Shown: positions 43,747 to 53,679 of the stretch, piece after piece | How the letters are laid out: the number at the start of each line of letters is the position of its first letter | How positions within the stretch are numbered: position 1 is the first letter of the stretch | Source: HXMU1420-13 sp965249965 | GTDB taxonomy: Bacteria > Bacteroidota > Rhodothermia > Balneolales > Balneolaceae | Length of the DNA stretch: 64,000 bases | Direction: 5' to 3' | Assembly (NCBI GenBank): GCA_965249965.1 | Contig: OZ252262.1 | Coordinates: 3,286,001-3,350,000, forward strand | Position numbers and translations under genes: made by a program | Notes under the pieces: model-generated | Told to the model about the DNA's origin: nothing | The model's input: only the letters and a program-made list of their open reading frames with translations | Databases searched by the model: none

Positions 43747-44768
43747 GCGAAACAGAAGAAGAACAAACATCAGAAAGTAAAAACCCAGAAATGGAAGAGG
43801 CTACGTTCGAATCCAGAATGGACTTATCTGGAGTGAATAAATTGGTTGCATCCATTCGATTAGAAATCGGCAAGGTGATCGTTGGACAGGAAAATATGGT
43901 AGACTTGTTGATTACTGCCCTCCTTGCAGATGGCCATGTTTTAATTGAAGGAGTTCCCGGTGTAGCAAAAACCTTAACAACAAAGCTGCTGGCTCAGGTT
44001 ATTGATACCGGTTTTTCACGCATACAATTTACCCCGGATTTAATGCCAGCCGATGTTATCGGAACCTCTGTTTTTAATCCAAAAAACACTGAGTTTCAGT
44101 TTAAAAAAGGTCCGATTTTTTCGAATCTGATTCTTATTGATGAGGTAAATCGCTCTCCTGCAAAAACTCAAGCTGCATTATTTGAGGCAATGGAAGAGCG
44201 CCAAATTTCTGTTGATGGTGTCACGCATGCTATGCAGCCGCCGTTTATGGTTATTGCCACGCAAAATCCAATTGAACACGAGGGAACTTATCGTTTGCCT
44301 GAAGCACAACTTGATCGATTCTTGTTTAAAATAGAAGTGCCCTACCCATCTCTGGAAAATGAGATTGATATACTTCGAAAAAGTTATGACCGAGGTAATG
44401 TACTTGATATTTCAACGCTCAATAAAGTAGTTACTGCCAACGAATTAATGGAACACAAGAAAGTAATTAACAAAGTTCATGTTGAACCTGAGTTAATGAA
44501 ATATATTGCTGAAATAGTACAGGCAACGCGAAATTCCAGTTCAATTTCGGTTGGGGCATCTCCTCGGGCATCAGTTTTTGTAATGAAAGCCGCTCAGGCC
44601 TGGGCCGCTGTAAAAGGTAGAGATTTCATCACCCCAGAAGATGTGAAGGAAATTATTAAACCCGTACTGCGTCACCGAATCATACTCACTCCAGAAAAAG
44701 AAATGGAAGGTGTAAGTTCCGATCAGGTAATTTCGATGACTCTTGAAAAAGTGGAGGTACCGCGATAA
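43743..44768 (+). CDS. MoxR-family AAA+ ATPase (operon copy)
   Basis: 341 residues. Acidic N-tail, Walker A EGVPGVAKT, Walker B LILIDEVNRSPAKTQ, and IATQNPIEHEGTYRLPEAQ with DRFLFKIEVPYPS. Overlaps the DUF4350 gene by four bases and runs into the DUF58 gene with overlap. Classic MoxR-DUF58 arrangement, where the ATPase remodels its partners in the envelope. A paralogue lies at 14572-15573. Confidence 0.94.
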   Translation: MSETEEEQTSESKNPEMEEATFESRMDLSGVNKLVASIRLEIGKVIVGQENMVDLLITALLADGHVLIEGVPGVAKTLTTKLLAQVIDTGFSRIQFTPDLMPADVIGTSVFNPKNTEFQFKKGPIFSNLILIDEVNRSPAKTQAALFEAMEERQISVDGVTHAMQPPFMVIATQNPIEHEGTYRLPEAQLDRFLFKIEVPYPSLENEIDILRKSYDRGNVLDISTLNKVVTANELMEHKKVINKVHVEPELMKYIAEIVQATRNSSSISVGASPRASVFVMKAAQAWAAVKGRDFITPEDVKEIIKPVLRHRIILTPEKEMEGVSSDQVISMTLEKVEVPR

Positions 44769-46099
44769 TTCGTTTCTTTTCAGAAATATTTCTTCAGGCT
44801 CGCTTATTCTATGCTTTATTAGCGACTATTACTCTGTTTATATTCGCTTATTTTTTTGAATGGATTGGCGCTATTGCCCAACTTTCGGTTATCACTATAT
44901 CGGTGCTATTTGTCATTGATTTAGCCCTACTTTTTTCAGTGCGAAACCCGATTAAAGCAATTCGCTTTGTTGCTCAACGTCTTTCTAATGGTGATGATAA
45001 TCCGATTCAGATCTCTATAGAAAGCAACTACACAACTACCGTTTGGTTAGATGTTATTGACGAAATTCCCCATCAATTTCAGGTTCGTGACTTTAACCTT
45101 CGATTGAACCTAAATCCAAATGAGTCGAAATCTATATCCTACAATTTAAGACCCACTGATCGAGGTGAATACCATTTTGGGAATATCAGAGTATTTGCTA
45201 CAACGATTATTGGATTTATTAGCCGCCGATCTACCATACAACAGACTCAGAAAATCCCGGTCTATCCTTCGTTTATTCAGATGAGAAAATTTGAAATGTA
45301 TGCCATTTCAAATCGATTATCGGATCTAGGAATCAAAAAAATCAGACGGATTGGTCACACCATGGAGTTCGATCAAATCAGGGAATATGTACCCGGTAAC
45401 GATGTTCGATCAATTAATTGGAAAGCAAGTGCTCGAGCCGGTAATCTTATGGTAAACCTGTATCAGGACGAACGCTCTCAGCAAGTTGTAAATGTAATTG
45501 ATATGGGACGAGTCATGAAAATGCCGTTCAATGGACTAAAATTGCTCGATTATGCAATTAATACAAGCCTTGTAATTTCAAACATCGCGTTACTAAAAGA
45601 TGATAAAGCCGGGTTACTTACCTTTACGAATAAAGCAGTAACTGTTGTAAAACCAGAAAAGAGACGCACTCACATTCAACGAATACAAGAGGCATTATAT
45701 AATCTGGATACTAACTTTTTAGAATCCAACTATGAGCGTTTATTGGTCGGCTTAAAAACCCATTTAAACCAACGAAGTCTTGTACTTCTGTATACCAATT
45801 TCGAAACTTATTCATCTATGGAGCGACAGCTACCATATCTTCAAAGAATTGCCAAAGATCATTTATTGGTAACGATTTTTTTCGAGAACACAGAATTGAC
45901 TGACTTGCTATCTAAGGATTCTAAAAATGTCTCTGAAATTTATATAAAAACGGTTGCTGAAAAGTTTAACTACGAGAAAAAACAAATCGTTAAAACGTTA
46001 AATCAGCATGGAATCCATACTATTTTAACACCACCTAAAGAACTATCAGTAAACGCTATCAACAAGTATTTAGAGTTGAAAGCAAGAGTATTAATCTAA
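44768..46099 (+). CDS. DUF58-family protein, probable non-ATG start (ATT or ATA)
   Basis: 443 residues if it starts at ATT 44768, or one more with the adjacent ATA at 44765. Both follow a strong GGAGG (44753-44757). An ordinary GTG at 44903 would cut off 45 residues and one of the two N-terminal membrane helices that DUF58 proteins have. The frame is closed by a TGA at 44744-44746, and no ATG, GTG or TTG lies between. The DUF58 core is clear: RRIGHTMEFDQIREYVPGNDVRSINWKASAR, then a VWA-like C-terminal half. Converges with the repeat protein, stops overlapping by four bases. Confidence 0.78.
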   Translation: MRFFSEIFLQARLFYALLATITLFIFAYFFEWIGAIAQLSVITISVLFVIDLALLFSVRNPIKAIRFVAQRLSNGDDNPIQISIESNYTTTVWLDVIDEIPHQFQVRDFNLRLNLNPNESKSISYNLRPTDRGEYHFGNIRVFATTIIGFISRRSTIQQTQKIPVYPSFIQMRKFEMYAISNRLSDLGIKKIRRIGHTMEFDQIREYVPGNDVRSINWKASARAGNLMVNLYQDERSQQVVNVIDMGRVMKMPFNGLKLLDYAINTSLVISNIALLKDDKAGLLTFTNKAVTVVKPEKRRTHIQRIQEALYNLDTNFLESNYERLLVGLKTHLNQRSLVLLYTNFETYSSMERQLPYLQRIAKDHLLVTIFFENTELTDLLSKDSKNVSEIYIKTVAEKFNYEKKQIVKTLNQHGIHTILTPPKELSVNAINKYLELKARVLI

Positions 46100-47136
46100 C
46101 GATTATTACCATCATAAAGGATTAACACATCCCGAAAAGTTAAATTGTCGATTCCACGATCGCTTAATTCTTTATAAAAAGAAGCTGGTACACCTCGGTT
46201 GTAAAGAGCCAACACACCCTGATAATTCATCTCGTCGAAAATATCAGCAGTGCCCATTGCCTGTATATATTCAGTTGGAATATTTTCATTATTCAGAGCT
46301 ACAATTCCGGCACCACTCATTTCATCAAATAAATCAGCTTCTCCCAAAATTCTCATATAATTGATTGGAATATCTGAATTGTAGATAGATAGGATACCAT
46401 TTGCAGTCATTTCATCAAATAAATCAAATGAGGCTAATTCGCGAACATATTCTGCTGGTATTTGCCGATTATACAAAGCCAACATTCCGGCTCCTGACAT
46501 CTCATCAAAAAGATCAGTAACTCCTAGCTGTTGTACATATTCTTCTGGCACTCCCTGATTATATAAACCTACTATTCCGGCTGCACTCATATCATCAAAA
46601 ATATCTGCAGCGCCTAGTTTTTGGATGTACTCAAGGGGGATTTCCTGTCGATAGATACTGGTAACGCCTGCAGCAGATAAGTCATCAAACAGATCGGATT
46701 CTTCAAGTCCTTGAATATAACTTAATGGGATATTGTTCTCGTACAAGCTGGTTGCGCCGTTAACAGGGATGTTATCAGTTACTTCAAACGTCTTCAATGT
46801 TCCGATATAATCAATTAGCGAATTACCGGAAAACTCACTTGGAGAATTTATTTCAGCAATAGCTGGTGCAGATGGTATTTCAACCTCTACAACGGGAGGC
46901 AAAGGTGCTATTGATTGTTCAGAACTAGAAAAAAATCCTTCAAACTGTGATAAGGGATTCATGAAATACAATGCTACAAGAGCGATGATAATTATCCAAA
47001 ACCCTACTTTTCGATTCTTTTCTTCGGATGTCTTCTGATGCTTTTCTGTACTAGTTGAACCAGCTGCTTGTTCTTCAAGAAAGTCATCTAGATCGAATTC
47101 CTCGTTATTGGATTTTGGACGCTCTTTTATACTCAT
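46096..47136 (-). CDS. Single-pass membrane protein with seven 30-residue repeats
   Basis: 346 residues: an acidic cytoplasmic start (about 1-45), one membrane helix (about 47-62), a Pro/Ile linker, then six near-perfect repeats of 30 residues and a seventh divergent one. Consensus: aG-I/V-xx-L/I-Y-N-xx-I/V-P-xE-Y-I/V-xxL-gxxDLFDEMS. Pattern phase suggests helix pairs. The wording somewhat recalls repeats after M56 peptidase domains, but no peptidase is here. I do not know its function. Convergent with DUF58. Confidence 0.75.
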   Translation of the reverse strand: MSIKERPKSNNEEFDLDDFLEEQAAGSTSTEKHQKTSEEKNRKVGFWIIIIALVALYFMNPLSQFEGFFSSSEQSIAPLPPVVEVEIPSAPAIAEINSPSEFSGNSLIDYIGTLKTFEVTDNIPVNGATSLYENNIPLSYIQGLEESDLFDDLSAAGVTSIYRQEIPLEYIQKLGAADIFDDMSAAGIVGLYNQGVPEEYVQQLGVTDLFDEMSGAGMLALYNRQIPAEYVRELASFDLFDEMTANGILSIYNSDIPINYMRILGEADLFDEMSGAGIVALNNENIPTEYIQAMGTADIFDEMNYQGVLALYNRGVPASFYKELSDRGIDNLTFRDVLILYDGNNR

Positions 47137-47197
47137 AAGAATGGATTAATCGTCTTATCCACGAATAAAAACTGAAATAGTTACGCCAGAATCGGAT

Positions 47198-49615
47198 TTA
47201 ATATAACTCCGGGAATCGGCCAGGCTCGCATTCTTGCATCATCGAATAAATTTCATCGAAGATATCTTCAGCATTTGGTTTACTAAAATAATCTCCATCA
47301 GAAGCATATGCAGGTCGATGAGCTTTTGCTGTTAAACAACGTGGTTGTGAATCAAGGAAATAGTACCCGTTCTGCTCTTGCAGAATATGCTGTAAAATAT
47401 AAGCCGAAGCTCCACCCGGTACATCTTCATCCACAATAAGCAATCGACTTGTTTTCTTGATAGATTCTGCGATCATGTGATTTACATCAAAAGGCAAAAG
47501 TGTTCGAACATCAATTAATTCTATGTTGATCCCCACTTCTTCTAATTGAGGCACTAGCGATTGGATGATATTGAATGTCGATCCATATGAAACCACTGTA
47601 ATATCTGTACCTTCTTTAACAACCTCTGGAATACCTAAAGGTGTAGTAAATTCACCAACATTCTCCGGCTGCTTTTCTTTTAGTCTATAACCGTTTAAGG
47701 GCTCGATAACAATTGCGGGGTCGTCTCCTTTTAGAAGTAAATTGTAGAAACCTGCAGCTTCAGTTAGATTTCTTGGTACACACAGGTGAATTCCACGAGC
47801 TCCTCCTAAAATCAGTCCCATTGGCGATCCGGAATGCCAAATACCTTCTAAGCGATGACCTCTTGTTCGTATTATTACTGGTGCCGCTTGGCGACCTTTA
47901 GTACGATATCGTAATGTTGCCAAGTCGTCACTAATTACATAGAACGCATAGAGTAAATAGTCTAAATATTGGATTTCAGCAATTGGTCGTAGCCCACGAA
48001 GTGCCATCCCGATTCCTTGCCCAAGGATTGTTGCTTCACGAATTCCAGTATCTGTTATTCTCAATTTGCCATATTTCTCTTGTAATCCTTCCAGACCTTT
48101 ATTTACATCGCCCAGTGCCCCAACATCTTCGCCAAATGTTACAAGATTTGGGTATTCTGCAAACAGTCTGTCAAAATTATTTCTGAGTACTATCCTTCCA
48201 TCCACCAAATCAGAACCTTCTGTGAATTTCGGAGCAACATGCTCCGCTTTTAAAGGCGAGTTGGGTGTTTCGCTAAGTAAATGTGAATTGTATCTATCTT
48301 CGTTAATCGATTGACTGGTCTTTAACCAATCAATAAGCTCATTTCGAGCTTTAAGGTCGGATCCACTTGTATACCTAATTGCTTTTTTTGCAACCGGGAT
48401 AATATCTTTTCGAATCGCGGTTGGTGTAGCTTTCAATTTACGTTCGATACCTTCAAGTCGTTCATCCTGAGTAGCCGCTTTTAATTCTGCAACTTTTGAT
48501 AGAACAAAGACCTTTTCTTGCTTCATCGGCTCGATGTAAGCTTTCCATGCTCTTGATTTTACCTCATTTACTTCGGTTAACGCAGCTGATTCTATTTCGT
48601 CCAATTGTTTTTCTGTAGCAACTTTTTTGGCAAGAATCCATTTTCTTAGTTGAGCCAAACAGCAGTACTCAACTTCCCATTCTAAACGCTCTTTCGATTT
48701 ATACCTTTCATGCGAACCAGAAGTAGAATGCCCTTGTGGTTGTGTAACCTCTTGAACATGAACAAGTACTGGAACGTGTTCTTCGCGTGCAATTTCCTCT
48801 GCTCGCTCATAGGTAGCTAGTAGCTGAGGATAATCCCATGCTTTCACTGTTAAAATCTCAAATCCAGCTTCTTCTTCCGTTCTTTGGAATCCGGCTAGTA
48901 CTTTAGAAATACTTTCTTTGGTAGTTTGGTATTTTTTAGGAACTGAAATTCCATATCCGTCATCCCAAACAGACATTACCATTGGTACCTGCAACACACC
49001 GACAGCATTAATTGCCTCCCAAAAGACACCTTCAGATGTGGATGCGTCTCCTATAGTACCAAATGCTATTTCATTGCCGTTTTTTGAAAATCTCTCCCAT
49101 TCAGAACTCTTCAAATCGGGTATGTTTCGATACATCTTCGACGCTTGGGCTAATCCTACCAAACGTGCCATTTGACCAGCTGTTGGTGAAATTCCACTTG
49201 CCGTATTTTTTAGCTTAGTCTGTTCCACCCAACTTCCATCTGCTTCCATAAGTTTGGTTGCATAATGAGAATTCATCTGGCGGCCTGCTGAATTCGGATC
49301 CGCATCTGGATCAGGGTGTGCATAAAGTTGAGCAAAAAATTGTTCTACAGTTACCCCGCCAATTGCCATCATCAATGTTTGATCGCGATAATAGCCAGAT
49401 CGAAAATCCCCTTCACGAAATACTTTAGACAAAGCAATTTGTGGTATTTCTTTTCCGTCACCAAAAATCCCAAACTTCGCCTTTCCAGATAGAACTTCCT
49501 TTCTTCCAATCAAAGACATATAACGGCTAGTCCAACCTAATCTATAGTCCGCAAGAATCTCTTTCTTTTCTGCAGCGGTAAATTTATTTCGGGTTTTTGG
49601 CTTAACTTCAATCAT
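47198..49615 (-). CDS. 2-oxoacid dehydrogenase E1 component, fused alpha and beta subunits
   Basis: 805 residues. The N-terminal half is the alpha subunit with the thiamin-PP motif GDASTSEGVFWEAINAVG running to DDGYGIS; the C-terminal half is the beta (transketolase-like) subunit with VTFGEDVGALGDVNKG and EIQYLDYLLYAF. The ending VDEDVPGGASAYILQ and TAKAHRPAYASDGDYFSKP is typical of branched-chain or pyruvate-type E1. Bacteroidota often carry this fusion. The substrate (branched-chain 2-oxoacids is likely) is inferred. E2 and E3 genes are not here. Confidence 0.9.
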   Translation of the reverse strand: MIEVKPKTRNKFTAAEKKEILADYRLGWTSRYMSLIGRKEVLSGKAKFGIFGDGKEIPQIALSKVFREGDFRSGYYRDQTLMMAIGGVTVEQFFAQLYAHPDPDADPNSAGRQMNSHYATKLMEADGSWVEQTKLKNTASGISPTAGQMARLVGLAQASKMYRNIPDLKSSEWERFSKNGNEIAFGTIGDASTSEGVFWEAINAVGVLQVPMVMSVWDDGYGISVPKKYQTTKESISKVLAGFQRTEEEAGFEILTVKAWDYPQLLATYERAEEIAREEHVPVLVHVQEVTQPQGHSTSGSHERYKSKERLEWEVEYCCLAQLRKWILAKKVATEKQLDEIESAALTEVNEVKSRAWKAYIEPMKQEKVFVLSKVAELKAATQDERLEGIERKLKATPTAIRKDIIPVAKKAIRYTSGSDLKARNELIDWLKTSQSINEDRYNSHLLSETPNSPLKAEHVAPKFTEGSDLVDGRIVLRNNFDRLFAEYPNLVTFGEDVGALGDVNKGLEGLQEKYGKLRITDTGIREATILGQGIGMALRGLRPIAEIQYLDYLLYAFYVISDDLATLRYRTKGRQAAPVIIRTRGHRLEGIWHSGSPMGLILGGARGIHLCVPRNLTEAAGFYNLLLKGDDPAIVIEPLNGYRLKEKQPENVGEFTTPLGIPEVVKEGTDITVVSYGSTFNIIQSLVPQLEEVGINIELIDVRTLLPFDVNHMIAESIKKTSRLLIVDEDVPGGASAYILQHILQEQNGYYFLDSQPRCLTAKAHRPAYASDGDYFSKPNAEDIFDEIYSMMQECEPGRFPELY

Positions 49616-49757
49616 TATACTCTATTATGCTTACTTGACTATTTGGGAACTGTGAAAGGGCTTCCAATATACGATTTCAAGTGTAATTTTGAAAACTTAG
49701 AACGTATTCACATTTCCTGAAGTTGCTAAGTAACTAATGTTTTTTCAGTATTTTACT

Positions 49758-51143
49758 CTAATCAGTAAAACCACCTTTTGTCATTTTTATAGGATCTAAC
49801 GCATCCTTCAATTCCTGCTCGGATAAATCAGTCATTTCAAGGGCTACATCCAACAATGCACGATTCTCGGCATAGGCTTTTTTGGCAATTTTAGCTGCTA
49901 AATCATATCCAATAATTGGATTCAAAGCGGTAACCAGAATTGGATTTCGTCCAACTTTATCTGCTATCACATCTTCACGAACTGTTAATTTAGACACTGA
50001 ACGGTCAGCAAAATTCACTGCTGCATTTGCAAGAATATGTATAGACTGAAGGACATTATGCGCTACAACCGGAAGCATCACATTTAGTTCGAAATTACCA
50101 TTTAGTCCTCCTACAGTCACAGCTGCATCGTTTCCGATTACCTGAGCACACACCATATTCATCGATTCTTCTATTACCGGATTTACTTTGCCCGGCATTA
50201 TGGAAGAACCAGGTTGAAGAGCTGCTAGTTGGACTTCACCTATACCGGAATTCGGACCAGAATTCATCCATCGCAAATCGTTGCTGATTTTCATCAGACT
50301 AACCGCAATCGTTTTAAGTTGTCCACTTAATTCAACCGGTGCATCTACCGTTGCCTGAGCTTCGAAATGGTTGGTCGCCTCAATAAACTTTTCTCCCGTT
50401 AACTTGGAGACGGTTGCTGCAAATTTTGCCCCAAATTCATGATGCGTATTAATGCCAGTTCCAACCGCAGTTCCACCCTGTGGTAATTCTGAAATTCGAT
50501 TTAATGCTGCTTCAACCCTTGCTACCCCTAATTCCAATTGCCGAGCATAACCACCAAATTCTTGTTCTATGGTAACAGGCATGGCATCCATGAGGTGAGT
50601 ACGGCCTGTTTTTACAACATGAGAATACTCAGCTCCTTTTGCTAAAAATGCTTTTTTTAGGTAATTCAACGCTGGAATTAAATCATTTTTTACCGCTTTA
50701 ACCGCTGCAATTCGAATTGCAGTAGGGATGACATCGTTTGAGCTCTGCCCAAAATTCACATGGTCGTTTGGATGAATTTTGTTCTCTGTTCGGCCTTCAT
50801 TTGCAATATGACTAATCACCTCATTTGCATTCATATTGCTGGATGTACCTGAACCGGTCTGAAAAATATCAATCACAAAATGATGATCTTGTTCCCCTTC
50901 AATTACTTGTTGTGCAGCTGATTGGATGGCTTCGGAAACAGAGGTATCTAATAAACCTAGTTCGGCATTAGCAATAGCTGCAGCTTTTTTAACAAATCCT
51001 AAAGCCTCAATGAATGAACGGCTAAATTTAATACCACTAATCGGAAAGTTATCGTGTGCGCGTTGAGTTTGTGCACCATAAAGTGCATTTGTGGGCACTT
51101 TAACTTCACCCATACTATCTTTTTCGATTCTGTAATCACTCAT
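49758..51143 (-). CDS. fumC: Class II fumarate hydratase
   Basis: 461 residues. Converts fumarate to malate in the TCA cycle. Signatures: TGSGTSSNMNANEVI, GRTHLMDAMPVT, and the superfamily motif GSSIMPGKVNPV. The C-terminus is standard. Stands alone on the minus strand, about 100 bases downstream of the acyltransferase gene. Confidence 0.97.
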   Translation of the reverse strand: MSDYRIEKDSMGEVKVPTNALYGAQTQRAHDNFPISGIKFSRSFIEALGFVKKAAAIANAELGLLDTSVSEAIQSAAQQVIEGEQDHHFVIDIFQTGSGTSSNMNANEVISHIANEGRTENKIHPNDHVNFGQSSNDVIPTAIRIAAVKAVKNDLIPALNYLKKAFLAKGAEYSHVVKTGRTHLMDAMPVTIEQEFGGYARQLELGVARVEAALNRISELPQGGTAVGTGINTHHEFGAKFAATVSKLTGEKFIEATNHFEAQATVDAPVELSGQLKTIAVSLMKISNDLRWMNSGPNSGIGEVQLAALQPGSSIMPGKVNPVIEESMNMVCAQVIGNDAAVTVGGLNGNFELNVMLPVVAHNVLQSIHILANAAVNFADRSVSKLTVREDVIADKVGRNPILVTALNPIIGYDLAAKIAKKAYAENRALLDVALEMTDLSEQELKDALDPIKMTKGGFTD

Positions 51144-51244
51144 CGTTTTTTCTGTATTAATTTAAACTTCCATGTTAAATGCTGATTAACCCACCAACAT
51201 CGCAATGTAACTTCTCGCAATTCTATGAAAACGAGATGAAGATT

Positions 51245-52366
51245 CTATAAGGTCTTATTGTACATGTGATAGCGTTTATCAATACGAGCTCCAAGTCGCT
51301 CAGCAACCCTAATCATGTCTTTATTAGTATCAAGAACCCAGCTCATTTCGGATTGATCATAACCGTGAATCCTACCCATTTCAATGGTCCGTTGATTCAG
51401 CAAAGCCTCTATTCCTCTGCCTTGATATTCTGGTAGTACCCCCATTAACACCGTGCGCAGCTCTCTTATTTTTTTCTTCCCAAATAGTAGTTTAAAAATC
51501 CCGAAAGGAAATAAATTTCCATTTAACTTCTTCAAAATCACATTTAGGTTAGGAAGTGAGACTGAAAAACCGACCGGGCGCCCATCAAGTTCAGCTATGT
51601 GAGCAACATTAGGGTCAAGGATCATTTTAAATTCTTTTGCTGAGGCTGCAAACTCTTCTTTAGTTAGTGGCAAAAATCCCCAATTATCCTTCCAAGCTTG
51701 ATTGTAAATCTCTCTGATAATTTCAACTTCATCGTTGATCTTTTTCAGATTAACCGGTCTAAATGACAAGCCTGGATTTCTCCGATGAACTAGTTTTTTT
51801 GCTCGCTCCATTCGCTCGATTGACACGTCATCTTGTGTAATCATGAAGGCTAACAATTCCATATCAACTTGATATCCGCAGTTTTCGATGAGTTTGGAAT
51901 AGTAGTTTTTATTGTATGGCATCATGATATATGGATCTTTGTCAAATCCTTCGGTTAAAATCCCAATGACATCCATCATTCCCGGACTAGCAGGGCCTAG
52001 AACTTTCTCCATACCTTTGTCTCGTAACCAATCTTCGGCTACTCGAAATAGTAAATCTGCGGTTGGTTGGTGATCAATGCACTCAAAAAAACCAAAATGG
52101 CCGGTTTTTGTATTATGCTGTTTATTGAATCGCCGATCTACAGTTGCTGAAATGCGACCTGCAATTTTTCCCTTATGTTCGGCTATAAAAAAAACTGAGT
52201 CGGCATTTAAATAATAGGGATTAGCCTTCTTATCGATCAGTTTTTTTTGGTCAATCCGGAGTGGTGGAACAAAATGTTCGTCGTTCTTATAATGAGTGTA
52301 CGGTAATTCAAGAAATTTCTTCTTCTCCTCGTCGGTTGTGACGATCGTAACCCCCGTAGTACTCAT
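51245..52366 (-). CDS. GNAT-type N-acyltransferase next to serine palmitoyltransferase (candidate ceramide synthase)
   Basis: 373 residues. The C-terminal acetyl/acyl-CoA fold has LMGVLPEYQGRGIEALLNQRTIEM (the R/Q-x-x-G-x-G/A loop). The N-terminal half has DEHFVPPLRIDQKKLIDKKANPYY and GPASPGMMDVIGILTEGFDKDPYIMMPYN. Long two-domain GNAT proteins of this wording are often annotated only as GNAT. It starts six bases after the Spt-like gene, so they form an operon. The bacterial ceramide synthase of Caulobacter is reported as a GNAT-like acyltransferase near spt; this is an inference by context. Confidence 0.72.
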   Translation of the reverse strand: MSTTGVTIVTTDEEKKKFLELPYTHYKNDEHFVPPLRIDQKKLIDKKANPYYLNADSVFFIAEHKGKIAGRISATVDRRFNKQHNTKTGHFGFFECIDHQPTADLLFRVAEDWLRDKGMEKVLGPASPGMMDVIGILTEGFDKDPYIMMPYNKNYYSKLIENCGYQVDMELLAFMITQDDVSIERMERAKKLVHRRNPGLSFRPVNLKKINDEVEIIREIYNQAWKDNWGFLPLTKEEFAASAKEFKMILDPNVAHIAELDGRPVGFSVSLPNLNVILKKLNGNLFPFGIFKLLFGKKKIRELRTVLMGVLPEYQGRGIEALLNQRTIEMGRIHGYDQSEMSWVLDTNKDMIRVAERLGARIDKRYHMYNKTL

Positions 52367-52372
52367 AATTTA

Positions 52373-53593
52373 TTAAGATTCTTGTGCAGTATGCCCGTTT
52401 TGATCAATAATACCATTTCTCAAACCAACTTTTCTGAAAGCTTCCAGAATTTGGTCAAGGTGATCGTTTGTATGACTAGCCATGTAGCTTGTTCGCAATA
52501 ACGATTGCCCAAATGGAACTGCAGGCGGTATTACTGCATTAGCGTACACACCTTCCTGGAAAAGATCTTTCCAGAAAATAAAGCAAGATTTAATATCACC
52601 AATTACTACAGGTATAATAGGTGATTGGCTACTCCAAACATTGAAACCAAGATTTTTAAGCTCTGTGCGCATGTATATCGATATTTCTTCTAGACGCTCT
52701 AGTCTCCATGGTTCTTCTTTGAGGATCTCTAAAGCTTTGAGCACTGTAGCAACATTTGCCGGAGGCATTGAAGCACTAAAGATATGTGCTGGTGATCGAT
52801 GTCGAATAAATTCAATAACGGGACGGTCTCCTACTAAAAAACCACCTAATGAGGCAAACGACTTGGAGAATGTACCACTAATCAGGTCCACTTCGTCGGT
52901 TAGACCAAATACAGAAGCTGAGCCTTTACCTTCTGGACCAACAACTCCAACTGCATGAGCATCATCTAAATAAAGTCGGGCACCAAATTCTTTTGCAAGT
53001 GCAACAAGTTCAGGCACTTTAGCTAGTGTACCTGACATGGAAAAAACACCATCTGTAACGATAATTTTACCCACATTATCGTCGGCTGCTTCCAGCAGCT
53101 TTCTCAACTCATCCATATCATTGTGCTTGTATCTAACGGTCTTAGCCATTGATACTTGCGTTCCCACAACAATACAAGCGTGATTATCTCGATCAGAAAA
53201 AATAACATCATTTCTTCCGGCAATTGTTTGAATTGCTCCTTCATTGGTTTGGTATCCTGTGCTAAATAGAACACAAGAATCCTTACCCATAAATTCTGCT
53301 AATTTCTCTTCAAGCTCTATGTGGATATCCAATGTACCATTCAAATAACGAGAACCAGTACATCCTGTTCCATACTTATAAAGTGCGTCTTTCGCCGCTT
53401 CAATAGTACGAGGATCGTTAGTTAAGCCAAGGTAGTTGTTCGAGCCAGCCATGATAACCTTATTCCCTTCTATTTCAACTATGGTGCCATCTGTGGCTTC
53501 CAAAGGTTTGAAATACGGATATAAACCAGCTGCTTTTACTTCATCGGCTTTTGTGAAGTTAACTGCTTTAGTGAAGATGTCTTGATTGGCCAT
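52373..53593 (-). CDS. spt: Serine palmitoyltransferase-like alpha-oxoamine synthase
   Basis: About 406 residues from ATG 53593 (in-frame starts up to 53638 add up to 15 residues). PLP-dependent fold: AGLYPYFKPLEATDG, SNNYLGLTNDPRT, YGTGCTGSRYLNGTLDIH, DDAHAVGVVG and GTFSKSFASLGGF with the cofactor Lys. The wording AAGLYPYFKP and YGTGCTGSR matches bacterial serine palmitoyltransferases more than glycine C-acetyltransferase (Kbl), which is the alternative. It would make 3-ketosphinganine, the first step of sphingolipid synthesis. Flanked by two GT4 genes and the acyltransferase. Confidence 0.8.
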   Translation of the reverse strand: MANQDIFTKAVNFTKADEVKAAGLYPYFKPLEATDGTIVEIEGNKVIMAGSNNYLGLTNDPRTIEAAKDALYKYGTGCTGSRYLNGTLDIHIELEEKLAEFMGKDSCVLFSTGYQTNEGAIQTIAGRNDVIFSDRDNHACIVVGTQVSMAKTVRYKHNDMDELRKLLEAADDNVGKIIVTDGVFSMSGTLAKVPELVALAKEFGARLYLDDAHAVGVVGPEGKGSASVFGLTDEVDLISGTFSKSFASLGGFLVGDRPVIEFIRHRSPAHIFSASMPPANVATVLKALEILKEEPWRLERLEEISIYMRTELKNLGFNVWSSQSPIIPVVIGDIKSCFIFWKDLFQEGVYANAVIPPAVPFGQSLLRTSYMASHTNDHLDQILEAFRKVGLRNGIIDQNGHTAQES

Positions 53594-53679
53594 TTTTTTT
53601 GTTTCGCCCATGCGATCTATCCTGTCCAAATAATGCAAAAATAACGTTGAATATAGCTAGTATTAAATTTGTATCAAAT

